This document shows, one piece after another, positions 24,640-35,514 of a stretch of 64,000 nt of DNA. Each line of letters opens with the position of its first letter. Position 1 is the stretch's first letter. The notes under the pieces are model-generated. The model saw nothing but the letters and a program-made list of their open reading frames with translations. It was not told the origin of the DNA and did not search any database. The stretch lies in contig CM034300.1 of assembly GCA_019925795.1 (NCBI GenBank), positions 32,289,591 to 32,353,590 of the forward strand, read 5' to 3'. This DNA comes from Dendrobium chrysotoxum (lineage: Eukaryota > Streptophyta > Magnoliopsida > Asparagales > Orchidaceae). A program made the position numbers and the translations under genes.

Positions 24640-27600
24640 AAGGAAAACCAAATCTTTATAGCTAATAATTTTTTCTTTGGCTCCATCTTTATACAGCATA
24701 ACTCTTTGAAACAACTTAATAACATTATCGTTATCTCCTTCAATAATAATACCATTACAGTCTAGCATCCAATCTTGAATGAATCTCTTCAAAGAAAGAA
24801 TAGACTTAACTTCTACTTATGAGTTGTCCCAATGAAAGAAACTAAACCTAAAGGCCCCCAAGAATCTCCCTTTCGAATCAAGGAAGGCACCGCCAACACT
24901 TGCTTTGTTCGAACCCAACAAGGAAGCATCCACATTAGCCTTAATCAATTGGGAGGTGGGGGATGCCAAGATTGATGAAACAACTGGTAAAGTTGATTAA
25001 CATCCTAATTCTCACAATTTTTTTCCTTTCGAAAGGAAGCCACAGCCAAACTAACATAATTAGCTGTTATGAATGAAGAACTATCCTTTGATTTCTCATG
25101 AATTAATTTACTTATGCTTTACCAGCATCCATTCACTACAAAACAGAACAAATTTCCATAAAAGGGATTAGAATTGGCAAGTAGCTTTAGAGAACTAATA
25201 CCTTCTTCAAGCGAACCAATAGTAGGAATAGAAAATCCCCAACTGCTAAGAACATGAGCTACTTGAGAAATCTTCAAACACATAGCAGCAACATGATCAG
25301 AATCTTCAACTTCACAATAGCCCCTAGGATAGCCATTGAAATCCATAATTCTTCTATAAGAAAGAAAACTATTCGAAGTAATAACATTCCTCCTCAGCCG
25401 CCACCAGAACAACTCAACTGAAGGCGTTAGCTTGAGTTTATTAATCGAAATCGAACAATCAACCTCGTTTCCATCTGTATGCAATCTTTCAAAGGCTAAG
25501 GCAGAGATAGACTCCCAGAACACTTAAACAATAATTCCAAAGAGTCTCCTTGAACTTCAATAAAAATTGGGATTGACAACACATGCTCCACCAAATGTTA
25601 TCCAAATACCTATTTTTACTGGCATTCATCCAATCTACCATCCTTGATATAGCAAGAAAGACTTTCCACTTCTTCATCCACATTGACAATAAAAGTAGGC
25701 CATCTTTCAATACATTTATCCAAGATCTATGTGTCTTTCGTAATGTTTACCTCAGATCCATCCTTGATCCTCCAACGGACAAGTGGATGGAGAGCATTAG
25801 CACCCTCCAAAATAATCTTCCAGGTATGCGACACAGCCTTCTTTGGATTAGCATATAATACATCCTCACCATATTTGGATACAAATAAACTAATGATCAA
25901 AGAATCAGTTTTGGAGATAAAGTTCCACACTAGTCTTTCCCTCAACGAGCCAACCCTGCAAGAATTAGAATTTATCCCATAACCACCTCTCCTCTTGGGC
26001 AAACACAACACCTCCCAAGCAACATAATGAAGTCCTCTACCACCATCAAGCTTATTCCACAAGAAATTCCAACACATTTTATCAAACTTACCCAAGACCC
26101 CCAAAGGAACTAGAAAATGAGTTGATAAATAAATAGGAATAGAAAGAAGAGTAGTATTAGCAAGAATTAGTTTCCCTGCAAGAGATATAAATCTATTTCC
26201 CCATACATCTAATCTACTCGAAGCTTTCTCCAACAAACTTTGGAAATCAACAAAAACTAGTCTTCTTAATGCAATCTTCACACCCAAATATTCCATTTCA
26301 TTAACCACATTTTCACCCATTTCTTTAGAAAGACGTCTCACCTTTTTCTTCTTAGCCATCTTCCCAAATAACATGGATGATTTTTGGAAAGTAATTTTAT
26401 GCCCAGACCATCTACAACAATTACAAACAATATTCTTCACCTTCCTTACATTCCTAAGGTTAGCTTGAGAAAATACTATGATATCATCCACATAAAGTAA
26501 GTGAGAAATCCTTTGTGAATTAGGAGCTACCTTGACACCAATATTTCTCCCTTTACAAGCAAATGCATTTGATAACAACTGTCAGCACATAATGAAAAGA
26601 TAAGGAGACAAGGGACATCCTTGCCTAAATCCACTTCCAGCTTCAATCCAATCAGAATTTTCCCCATTCACTTTGATAGAGAACTTTAGTTTGTCCACAC
26701 ATTCCAGCAATAAAGAAGCAAATTTCCAAGGAAAAACAAGACGTTCCAACACGTGTTTAAAAGTCAACCAACTCATACTATCATATGCATGTTCCATGTC
26801 TAGTTTGATAGCCATAAACCCCTTCTTCGACTTAGAAAATCTGAACTTATAGAAAACCTCTTGAGCAATTAGAATATGGTCAGACATGGATCTACCCTTC
26901 ACAAAAGCAAATTGCTCTATAGAAATAATTTTAGGAATACGACTACTCATCCTGTTAAGCAACATCTTCGCCACCAACTTATAAACAAACAAGCAAAGGC
27001 TGATAGGCCAAAAATTAGACGGCAACATAGGACTTTTCACTATGGGAATAAGCACAACTAACATTTCCTTCCATTTCGGACACATCCATCCAGAAGAAAA
27101 GAATGAGTTCACAGCTAACCAAACATCATCTTTAACAATGGACCAATAAGCTTTAATGAAAGAATTCATTACCCCATCATAGCCAGGAGAAATATTAGTC
27201 TCCAACTTATTAACCACAATCTCTAGTTCATCTTTAGAAACATCCTTCTCTAACCATAACCTGTCACTCTCTTGAACACAGCCAAGGGAGTAGGCCAACC
27301 ATCCAAAACACACTTCCCTGCCCTCCACTTACTTTTAGAGAAATAAAAAAACTGATTTCAAATGGTCTTGAACTTCTATCAACAGCCCATTGCTATCCTT
27401 CACTTGATGAATCCAGTTTCCATTCCTTCTAGTAGTAGCATACGCATGAAAAAACATCAAATTAGCATCACCCGATTCCATTCACTTCACTTTCACCATT
27501 TGCTTCCACCAAGTATATAGAAGGCCCAAAGAAGAATTAAACTCATTAACTTTAGACTTCAATAAAGAAAGCTTACTAATTGAGAGACCCCCACTATCAG

Positions 27601-28177
27601 CTTCTTCCATTTGTAAGTCAAGAATCTCCTTCTTCAGACGATCCTTCAACTCATAAAGATCCATATGTTTTGTATTATTCCAGAAAAATAATGACTTCAA
27701 AGCTATTTCAAACTTAAAATAAAGAATACTAACCACATCACCTTGACACCACTTTTTTCAAGAATGAGAGACAACATAGAAGGAAGCCAGATAATAAATC
27801 CATACATCTTCAAACTTTATAACTTTGTAATTTCAAAAACTACAAATTCAGCAATATAGGGCAATAATCTGATGCGATTCTTGATAAATGCCTCATAGAT
27901 GTAAGCTGAATAAAATTTAAGGATGATGAATTAAGAATACAATGATCCAACCTCTCCCAAATACAAGCTTTACCACTTTTGTTGTTACACCAAGTGAATC
28001 TCGTGCCAATCGCCCCCAGCTCATGAAAGTCACCATTTCTCATAAAAAATGCATATCAAGAGAACCTTGTGAAAGGACATATTTTTTACCTCCTCTTTTA
28101 TCATCTTGAGACAAGATGCAATTTAAGTCACCACCCACAACAAAAGGGAGCTTAGAACACGACATAGATTCCAAGCT
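24640..28177 (-). pseudogene. LINE B ORF2: endonuclease C-terminus, RT, zinc finger, RNase H
   Basis: Continues the ORF2 begun at 38926. First comes the endonuclease C-terminus: the 'VVGGDLNCIL' block next to the insertion, then 27840-28043 ending in SDYCPILL, where the catalytic His of SDHxP is Tyr. RT follows in two frames: 27328-26582 ('SPGYDGVMNSFIK', 'KLDMEHAYDSMSW', 'GFRQGCPLSPYLF') and 26578-25727 ('HLLYVDDIIVFSQANLRN', 'EYLGVKIALRR', 'KRRGGYGI'). The catalytic YVDD is intact. The RVT zinc-binding domain lies at 25523-25119. A type I RNase H, badly broken, runs to about 24640. Stops at 26579-26581 and elsewhere kill the ORF. Confidence 0.9.
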
Positions 28178-28182
28178 ATTCA
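28178..28182. repeat. Target-site duplication of Copia-1 (left, ATTCA)
   Basis: Five bases before the 5' LTR; the right flank 38561-38565 reads ATTCC. Four of five match. Joining the flanks with one copy removed keeps the LINE B endonuclease in frame. Confidence 0.82.
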
Positions 28183-28432
28183 TGTTGCAAATTTGGTTTT
28201 GATGATGACAAACATGTCTCTATTATGTTTTGCTAGGCTAACCCGTTTCAGGTACAAAAGATCACGGGCAACTCAAGCCAACTAAAGATCATGTCCAGGT
28301 GTGTCTAAGTGTACTATTTTTTTTTCTTGAGTCAATTGTAATGTAAATGATCCCCTAGCTAAGTAACCTTGCACACACACACTCAGGAGGAGAGCTTGAG
28401 TGAATTAGAGTTTCTGTTCAAATTGTTGTTTC

Positions 28433-29086
28433 GATCGTCCTGGATGATAGTCACATCATCCTGGATGATCAAGTAAAAACAGAAACCCTAATTAGGGAAA
28501 CTAAGTTAAGAGGGTCTGATTAAGCAGATCATCCTGGACGATCTTTGTATCATACGGGATGATATGCTTAAATCAAAAATTATCAGCCGCCAGATCAAGT
28601 TAGACAAGTTTTTATCTTAAGATATTTGGTCTGATCGTCCCGGACGATATGTGTATCATCCTGGACGATTCAGTACAATCATGTATAAATTAATCTGGTA
28701 ATTAAGGAAAGCAATTTATATTTGATTGATACGATCATATCGTCCTTGACGCTCATGATTGTCTGGTGCATTTCAGCTGTACGACCCGAACTGTGTATAG
28801 GATGATTTGGGCACTTTTTGAACTAATCGTATAGGACGATCTTCTTATCGTCCTGGATGATCAAGTCATTTTTTGGTTGTCTAACACAACTTTCTCTGGA
28901 CGAGCCGAGCTGTCTTATGGACGATATTCCTCGATTTACACTAATCATCACGGACGATCGCAGGATCGTACGGGACGATATGAATAATTTTTTTACTGAT
29001 TATCCAGAAGAGCCAGATCGTCCAGGCTGATGCAGCTAATTTTGAACTGATCGTACAGGATGATCTATCGATCATCCTAGACGATC
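28433..29086 (+). promoter_or_regulatory. Paired palindrome array in Copia-1 5' LTR
   Basis: Pairs of a 15-bp palindrome (ATCGTCCNGGACGAT and decayed forms) at about 28433-28470, 28527-28564, 28633-28670, 28825-28862, 28943-28980 and 29049-29086. The fourth position (about 28731-28760) is reduced to one degenerate box by a short deletion relative to the 3' LTR. Where both boxes survive their centres are 21 bp apart. Several CG steps read CA or TG here but CG in the 3' LTR. Confidence 0.85.
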
Positions 29087-29128
29087 TTGGCTGACCAGTT
29101 GAGATTTAGTGCAAATTTTAAGCCCTCC

Positions 29129-29136
29129 TATAAAAG
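29129..29136 (+). promoter_or_regulatory. TATA box of the Copia-1 5' LTR
   Basis: 'tataaaag' in 'cctcctataaaagatc', identical in the 3' LTR at 37869-37876. It lies about 43 bp after the last palindrome pair, so U3 carries the palindromes and transcription would start just downstream, in the 'cttttaccactttcc' to 'agagagaga' leader. Confidence 0.8.
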
Positions 29137-29357
29137 ATCTTTTCTTTCAACAAGAAAAATCTTTTACCACTTTCCTTTCCAGAGAAACCTTAGAGAGAGA
29201 GAGAGTGTTTGGGAGAGAGAGAAAGGATCTTGTGAGGGAGAGTTAGTGAGGGATTCACTAAGGTTGCTCCAAGTAAGGATCAGAGTCTTCTTCTCCGCTC
29301 GTCATCTTTCATCTAGTTGGTGTTCGTTGTGGGAGGATCATTGGCAAGAAGATCCGG

Positions 29358-29480
29358 GGTTCTCTGCCCGCTTCAATTGGAAGCAAAAGGAGTCCGAAGG
29401 TTCTCTGCCTGCTTCAGGAGGAAGCAAAAGGAGGTTAGGTTCTCTGCCTCACCGGGTGATGGAAAGGAGATTTTTTATAC
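29358..29480 (+). repeat. 40-bp minisatellite in the Copia-1 5' LTR leader
   Basis: Three units beginning 'ggttctctgcc', at 29358, 29399 and 29438, each continuing with a 'ttcaggaggaagcaaaagga'-like part. Period 39-41 bp. The same array is in the 3' LTR (38093-38215) and, with more units, in both Copia-2 LTRs. Confidence 0.8.
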
Positions 29481-29656
29481 AGGCTTCTCCGCCTTGCCAT
29501 GGGAGCAAAAGGAGAGTCACTTTTTGTTTAGTGCAATACTCGGAGGGGAGGCTCCGGGGAGTGGACGTAGGTCAAGTTGACCAAACCACTATAAAATCTG
29601 GTTTACTTTTTTTATTATGTTTTGCACTTTACTTTTCTGATATTAACTGCTTGGGT

Positions 29657-30358
29657 GAGGAGAAACCAAAGTTTAGAAAGGATAAGAAGCGGATACGAAA
29701 GGCATTCTGGGCAGACTCTACATCCGACTCCTCTAAGACTGAAGCTGAAGAGGAGGAAACAAATTTGTGTCTGATGGCTGATGATCACCCTGGTTAGTCG
29801 GACCAGGAAGAGGTATGTGAGCTTACTTACGATCAATTACTTGAAGTATCTGAAAAAATTCAGGCATCGTATATGAAGCTTAAGAAAACCCATGCTACCT
29901 TAAAATTGGATTATTTGACTTTGCAAAAAGAGCATGATTATGTAGTTAAAGATCATTCCACACTTGACAACAATAACATGTCTTTACTTGATGAGTTTGA
30001 TGAATTGAACAAAAAATATTCTGATTTAGTTACTGTGCATGATTCATTGAAAACCACTCATATTGATTTGGAGAGAGCTTTTAAAGAATTAGATACTATG
30101 GCATGTGAAGTAGAAAGTAGCAATGGTGCTTTAAAATTTGAAATTGCAAGTTTAAAGAAAGAGAATGAATTTTTGAAAGTGAAATTCAGTGCTTTTGAGA
30201 AAAACCAAACACCTTATACTTTTGCTCAATTTTATGCACCTCCACCTTTTGTAGATTCAAATTTAAAATCATCAAAGCATGTTTCGTATAAACCTTGGAA
30301 GAGGCACTATCACTCACGTAGATTAGTTAACCCTTTTCTCGGTGTTAGATGTTATTCA
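29657..30358 (+). pseudogene. Copia-1 gag remnant (C-terminal half)
   Basis: Begins within the linker that follows the zinc knuckle ('EEKPKFRKDKK'), since the N-terminus was lost in the deletion that also removed the LTR end. A 'NLCLMADD' motif at about 29760-29790 is followed by a stop (29795-29797), then by a long heptad-like coiled coil to about 30200 ('LDEFDELNKKYSDLV'). It ends with a Pro/Tyr-rich stretch. The CLMA motif followed by a coiled coil is typical of Sirevirus gag. The deletion leaves an accidental 236-codon frame (29087-29797) running from the LTR leader into gag. Confidence 0.85.
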
Positions 30359-30359
30359 T

Positions 30360-30534
30360 GAGGCATGTTATGGTACATTTCCCACACCTACACTGTTCAC
30401 TATAGTACACAGTGGGTGTGGAGGCCCAAATTGCCTGTTTCACAGCACAACCTACATACATTACATTCTTCATTTCATAAGAAGGAACCCAAATCTTTTT
30501 GGGTTCCTAAGACTGACATTTGATGATTTTGTAG
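30360..30534 (+). other. Degraded gag-protease linker of Copia-1
   Basis: Frame broken here by at least one frameshift. The reading 'KEPKSFWVPK' near 30485-30515 is the usual lead-in to the protease in this family. No separate gene. Confidence 0.55.
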
Positions 30535-31110
30535 GTGTGTTCTCACACAAGTCCTCGTGAGAGCATGTGGTACCTGGACAGCGGATGTTCTAAACACATA
30601 ACTGGAGATGCAAATCAGTTTATTTCGCTGGAGGCCAGAGCTGGAGGCAAGGTTACACTTGGAGATAACACCACCAGGAAGGTGGTAGGCCCAGGTATAA
30701 TTGGTGATTCAAAAAATTTTATGATTGACAATGTTTTACTTATAGATGGACTGAAACATAACTTGTTGAGCATGAGTCAACTTTGTGACAAAGGATACAG
30801 CATCAAATTCTTGCCTACTGGCTGCATTTTAAGCTTAAATGATAAAGTTGTTTTGCAGGAGCAAAGGATCAACAACGTCTACAAGCTGGATGTAAGTTGT
30901 ATTAAAGCTGAAAATTCAATTTCCTTAAAAACTGCTGCTGATGAGTCTTGGTTATGACATAGGAGATTGTGTCATGCCAGTATGAAAACCCTTAGGAGAG
31001 TTAGCCAAAAGGACTTAGTTAGAGGTGTGCCCAAGCTTAAGTTCACAAAGGATCACCTGTGTGATGCATGTTAGTTAGGGAAGCAAGTCCAGTCCCCTTT
31101 TCACTCTGTT
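30535..31110 (+). pseudogene. Copia-1 protease and GAG-pre-integrase domain
   Basis: Aspartic protease that would process the polyprotein. Its active site is intact: 'WYLDSGCSKHITGD', catalytic D-S-G at 30577-30585. The 'LLSMSQLCDKGYSI' block follows at about 30760-30815. The frame runs 30535-30957 and stops where the conserved Trp codon of LWHRRL has become TGA (30955-30957). The same frame continues with HRRLCHAS, the GAG-pre-integrase zinc region, until a second stop at 31072-31074 replacing Gln of CxLGKQ. Both are single-base changes. Confidence 0.9.
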
Positions 31111-32166
31111 ATGGATATTAGCATCTCTAGACCTTTAGAAGTTCTACACATGGACCTCTTTGGACCCATTAGCACTACCAGCTTAGGGGGAAAAGTTTAT
31201 GGATTTGTGATTATAGATGACTACTCGAGGTTCACTCGGATTAAATTTTTGTCACACAAATCTGAGTCATTTTATGATTTTAAGTCCTTCTCCACTTGGA
31301 TTCAGAGGAAGTTAGGCTGTGAGATCTTGACTATTCATAGTGATCATGGTGGAGAGTTTAAAAATGTGAAGTTTGGAAGTTTCTGTGAGGAGCAAGGGAT
31401 TAGTCACAACTTTTCAGCTCCTAGGAACCCTCAACAGAATGGGGTAACTGAAAGGAAGAAGAGGACCTTAGTGGAAGCCGCTAGAGCCATGCTTGCTGAG
31501 TATTCACTTCCAAAATACTTTTGGGATGAAGCGGTGAACACTGTCTGTTATGTGCTGAATAGGGTGAATGTGAGATCAAAACTAAACAAGATACCTTATG
31601 AGATCATTAAGGGTAGAACTCTAAACCTGTCCCACCTCCATGTCTTTGGCTGTAAGGTTTTCATTCTGAATAACGGGAAATCACCCTTTGGAAAGTTTGA
31701 CCCTAAATCTGATGGAGTGTTCTTAGGTTATTCTAGTGTGGGGAAATCCTTTAGGGTGTTCAATAAAAGGACTTTGGTGGTGGAAGAGATAACTCATGTG
31801 GTGTTTGATGAATCTGATCCTAAGGTGACTAGAGTTGAGGAAGAAGAAGAGGTAGAGGAGATTACCCAAGGGATTGGAAATGCAAATCTGGAGGAGAGGG
31901 TAGAACCTCAAACCACAATGCCTAGAGATCGGAGATATTCTTCGAGTAATCCTAAAGAACTGATCTTAGGAGACCCTTCTGAAAGTGTTAGGACTAGGCA
32001 TGAACTTAGGAAGGAAGTAAACCATTCTGCCTTTATCTCAATGACTGAACCCACCAACATCAATCAAGCCCTTTCGAATGAGTTTTGGATCTTAGCTATG
32101 CAGGGAGAATTGAATCAATTTGTTAGGAATGATGTTTGGGAGTTAGTAGAAAGACCTATAAATTAA
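31075..32166 (+). pseudogene. Copia-1 integrase and start of RT
   Basis: Longest open frame of the element (351 codons from 31111). The retroviral-type integrase core is complete: Asp in 'HMDLFGP' (codon 31153-31155), Asp in 'HSDHGGEF' (31342-31344) and Glu in 'QQNGVTERKKRTL' (31450-31452). The C-terminal part includes 'HVFGCKVF', 'PKSDGVFLGYS' and an acidic stretch ('EEEEEVEEI'). The RT lead-in (FWILAMQGELNQF) follows. It ends at a stop at 32164-32166. The domain order PR-INT-RT is that of Ty1/copia. Confidence 0.93.
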
Positions 32167-33213
32167 AGTATTATGGGAACCAAGTGAGTCTTTAAGAATA
32201 AGATGATTGATTCTGGTGTGGTGGTTAGGAATACGGCAAGATTGGTGGCTAAGGGGTATAATCAGATAGAAGGGATTGATTTTGAGGAGACTTTTGCCCC
32301 TGTAGCTAGATTGGAAGCCATTAGAGTGCTACTAGCCTTTGCCTGTTATAAGGGATTTAGGCTATTTCAAATGGATGTCAAGAGTGCCTTTTTAAATGGG
32401 GTAATAAAAAAGGATGTTTTTGTAGAACTACCCCCAGGTTTTGAGAGTTCCCAATATCTAAATCATTTTTATAAATTAAAAAAGGCCTTATATGGATTGA
32501 AACAAGCGCCCAGAGCTTGGTATGAGAGGCTTAGCACATTCCTGTTAGAAAAAGAGTTTGTTTAGGGGAGGGTAGACACCACCCTTTTTCTAAGGAGAAT
32601 AGGGGATAAATTACTCATTGTCCAGATCTATGTTAATGATATAATTTTTGGATCTTCTGATAAGTATTTATGTGATGAGTTTTCTAAGACAACGAGTAAG
32701 GAGTTTAAGATGAGTATGATGGGAGAATTGTCCTGCTTTTTGAGGTTTAGCATAAGGCAATTGGATGATGGAACCTTTCGCAATCAATCTAAATACACAT
32801 AGGACATTTTGAAGAAATATGAAATGGACAAAGCCAAGCCAATCAATACTCCCATGAGCTCCTCTGTTCATATAGATAAGGATTCAAGTGGAAAATCAGT
32901 TGATCAGAAGAAATATAGAGGAATAATTAGATCACTACTGTACCTGACTGCTAGCCGACTTGATATCTTGTTTAGTGTCTATCTTTATGCTAGGTTTCAG
33001 GCTGATCCTAAAGAGTCCCATCTGACTGCTATTAAGAGAATTCTTAGATATCTTTTAGGGACCCCAAACCTAGGAATCTGGTACCCTAGGCACAACACCT
33101 CTTTTGAGTTCATTGGATATTCTGATTTTGACTTTACAGGGTGTAGGGTGGATAGAAAGAGCACTTCTGGAACTTATCAATTCATAGGACAGTCTCTTAG
33201 TCTCCTGGTCTAG
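32167..33213 (+). pseudogene. Copia-1 reverse transcriptase
   Basis: RT in the same frame as the integrase, broken by stops at 32185-32187, 32563-32565 and 32800-32802. Motifs in order: 'ARLVAKGYNQIEGIDFEETF', 'LFQMDVKSAFLNG', 'LKKALYGLKQAPRAWY', then the catalytic motif, which reads YVND at 32629-32640 where copia elements have YVDD. Later blocks are 'MSMMGEL', 'PMSSSVHIDK' and 'RSLLYLTASRLDILFSV'. The first catalytic Asp is therefore lost in addition to the stops. Confidence 0.92.
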
Positions 33214-33580
33214 TAGAAAACAGAACTCAGTTACACTTTCCACTACTGAAGCTGAGTATATTGCCTTAGGAAGTTGTGTGGCCCAAGTTCTTTGGTTAAA
33301 GCAATAAGTTTTGGATTTAGGTTTACCTGTTGGCACAATTTCTGTTCTGTGTGATAATACTAGTGCCATCTGCATCTCTAAGAATCCAATCCAACATTCT
33401 AGGAACAAACACATTAATATAAGGCATCACTTCATTAGGGACCATGTTACAAAAGGGGACATTGAGCTACATCATGTAGCAACTAAAAATCAGCTGGCTA
33501 ACATATTCACTAAACCACTGGCCTTTGACTCATTCAGCATTTTGAGAACCAGATTAGGAGTGATTGATATAAATGCTTGA
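33070..33580 (+). pseudogene. Copia-1 RNase H
   Basis: Begins in the RT frame with 'FIGYSDFDFTGCRVDRKSTSG' and shifts by one base near 33197, after which the +1 frame carries 'VSWSSRKQNSVTLSTTEAEY' and 'VAQVLWLK'. A stop (33305-33307) follows. Frame 33311-33580 then reads 'CDNTSAICISKNPIQHSRNK', 'HHFIRDHV' and the C-terminal 'LANIFTKPL'. The D-E-D type catalytic residues of RNase H (SDFD, TEAEY, CDN) are present. This is the end of pol, 'GVIDINA' then TGA. Confidence 0.9.
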
Positions 33581-34905
33581 TTCTGATGACTGCTGATTTC
33601 TGATTGTTCTGATTATTATTCTGTTTTCTGTTAGTTAGTTTTTCTTTATTTGATTATTTACTTTCAGTTGGTTTTATTTCTTCTGTTAATTTCTGTGTTA
33701 GCCTTCTTGTTAGTTTGATTTTAGTATTTACTTTGATGTAATTTTCTACCAGTTTTTTTTTTATTCACTGGTTCATCTCTTGCACTTACTGTTTTATGCT
33801 TTTCAAAATCTGATCACTGCTCACTACTTCTGATAATCTGAATTTCTGACTTGGAGTTTTACCTTGTTTTTATTTGGAAGCTAGTAAGCAGTGATTGATT
33901 CCACTGGATCTGTTAAAGGGAAGAAATATTGATGATTATTTTTCTCCCTCTAACTCCTTTGGTGGTGTATTGTTTCTTTTGGATAAATATCCTCTTCAAA
34001 ATTAAAATTTTAGTTTTTAAAATAGAGATTTATTTTATCTTCCTACAGTAATCTATGTCATATCCATAGTGTTTTCAAAGTCTTGAGTCATTATTTTGAT
34101 TTTCTAAACCAAGTGATTGCACTTATCATATGATGTCTGGCTTTTGTTTTGTGAATTACTCTTCCTTATCGTGGAGAGCATCTCCTATATTTGGAAGGTA
34201 ATTTTACAGCTGAGATCTTTTAATGATTTTGAGGGGAGAAAGCTTACAAAAGATGCGCAGTGCGCCAAATAAAGTGAAAAAGAGGCACAAAATGAGCCCA
34301 AAGCTGAAAAGATACGAAATGTCGCCAAACTAAAAGATACACAAAGTGTATCAAAAATCAAAAGATGTGCAAAGCGCCAAACAAATTGAAAAAGAGGCAC
34401 AAAATGAGCCCAACCAAGCTTTCTTCCCTTTCAGATCGTTAAATGTCTTAGAGAAATCCGTGCGCCACTTAATATTTTCAAAAGCTTGAGTTTGAAAATC
34501 CTGATTTTTGATTTTTTTACTTTGTAACACTATTATATCAGATATTTTTCTGGAACAAGGCTTAAAAGGATCTCCTTTTGAATCTAATTTCTTTTCTTCT
34601 GAATTGGATTTTTGGTTTAAAGGAGATTTGCATCTATAAGGTGCCCGAGGTAGGAGTTACGAAAGTCAATTTTTCCAACTTTTCTGGATTTCAGCGCTGT
34701 CAATCTTCTTCTTATTAGTTTTTAGATCTAAAATCAAGAAAAAATTCTGATTTACTCGAGCAGCTTGATCAAAAAAAAAATGTGTGTGTTTCTTTTTCTG
34801 TGTTCCCATTTCAAGTTTTCTTTATTATTTTTTTTCATCTTACTGGTTGTGTTTTTGGGATCCTGATCTGTCATCTCCATCCTCCATCGTTTTGTGTTTT
34901 CTTCA
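33581..34905 (+). other. Copia-1 spacer between pol and ORF3
   Basis: No coding region. T-rich at first (33590-34200). It then contains two direct copies of a 52-bp segment (34251-34302 and 34362-34413) with 'gaaaaagaggcacaaaatga' in common. A T-rich run with small frames follows at 34500-34900. The spacer ends where the palindrome array begins. Confidence 0.6.
34251..34413 (+). repeat. Direct repeat of 52 bp, 111 bp apart
   Basis: 34251-34302 and 34362-34413 are about 88 per cent identical and share 'gaaaaagaggcacaaaatga' exactly. The intervening 59 bases contain related 'gccaaactaaaagatac' fragments, so an older tandem of about 55 bp may underlie it. Confidence 0.75.
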
Positions 34906-35433
34906 CATCGTCCTGGACGATCCACATATCATCCTGGATGATCTTCTTCATCCTGAATGATCCATAAATCATCCTGGACTATCCATTCAAAATCTTTCCC
35001 ACTCTGATCATGCTGCTGAGAAACTCTAATTATTGGTGATCGTCCTGGTTGATACCTACATCGTCTTGGATAATATGATCCATATCTTCCTAATCTGACC
35101 AAATAGCTAAGATTGCACCAATTATTATCCATCGTCCTAGATGATCCACCTCATCGCCCTGGACAATCCACATGTCATCCGCTAGATGATTGGAATTCGG
35201 CCCGTCCGTCACACTTATTGCTCATCGTCCGGGATGATCCACCTAATCGTCATGGATGATACTTTTTGTCAACGGTCGTCCAGCCTGACTCCTCGGGATA
35301 ATTGTCTGTGTCTAATCATCTTGGACGATCTCTGATCATCCCGGATGATCGGACATCCTTTTTGACCAATCATCCAGACCGTAATAATTGCACCTATCGT
35401 CTTGGAAGTTATCGCGATCGTACGGGACAATCA
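34906..35433 (+). promoter_or_regulatory. Internal paired-palindrome array upstream of ORF3
   Basis: Same 15-bp palindrome as in the LTR, again in pairs. First boxes start at 34907, 34947, 35039, 35131, 35224, 35315 and 35396; partners start 21, 21, 21, 22, 22, 20 and 21 bp later, and the 35131 group has a third box at 35174. From 35039 to 35315 successive pairs start 92, 93 and 91 bp apart. Spacers are short and often 'ccacct' or 'ccacat'. The array ends 9 bp before a TATA-like site and 81 bp before the ORF3 start codon, so it is inferred to be an internal promoter. Confidence 0.8.
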
Positions 35434-35442
35434 GGCCAAGTT

Positions 35443-35452
35443 CTATTTAAAC
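35443..35452 (+). promoter_or_regulatory. TATA-like site before ORF3
   Basis: 'ctatttaaac' lies directly after the internal palindrome array and about 63 bp before the ATG of ORF3. The following leader ('cgtttcttcatcttttcttt') is pyrimidine-rich like the LTR leader after its TATA box. Inferred core promoter; not proven. Confidence 0.55.
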
Positions 35453-35514
35453 AGCCGTTTCTTCATCTTTTCTTTCACACATCTCCCTCTACCTTCCTTC
35501 ACTATTGCTTTCTC

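Larger units (their letters stand above)
28183..29656 (+). repeat. Copia-1 5' LTR, truncated at its 3' end
   Basis: Starts TGTTGCAAAT and aligns with the 3' LTR from 36899. Similarity stops near 29655, where the sequence jumps into gag ('gaggagaaacc'). About 170 bp of the LTR end, the primer binding site and the gag N-terminus are missing. It contains a paired-palindrome array (28433-29086), a TATA box (29129-29136) and a 40-bp minisatellite (29358-29480). Pair 4 has lost one box. Confidence 0.9.

Noticed and set aside
29087..29797. 236-codon frame as a real gene
   Set aside because: It is a fusion of LTR leader and gag linker produced by an internal deletion; only the gag part is genuine coding sequence.
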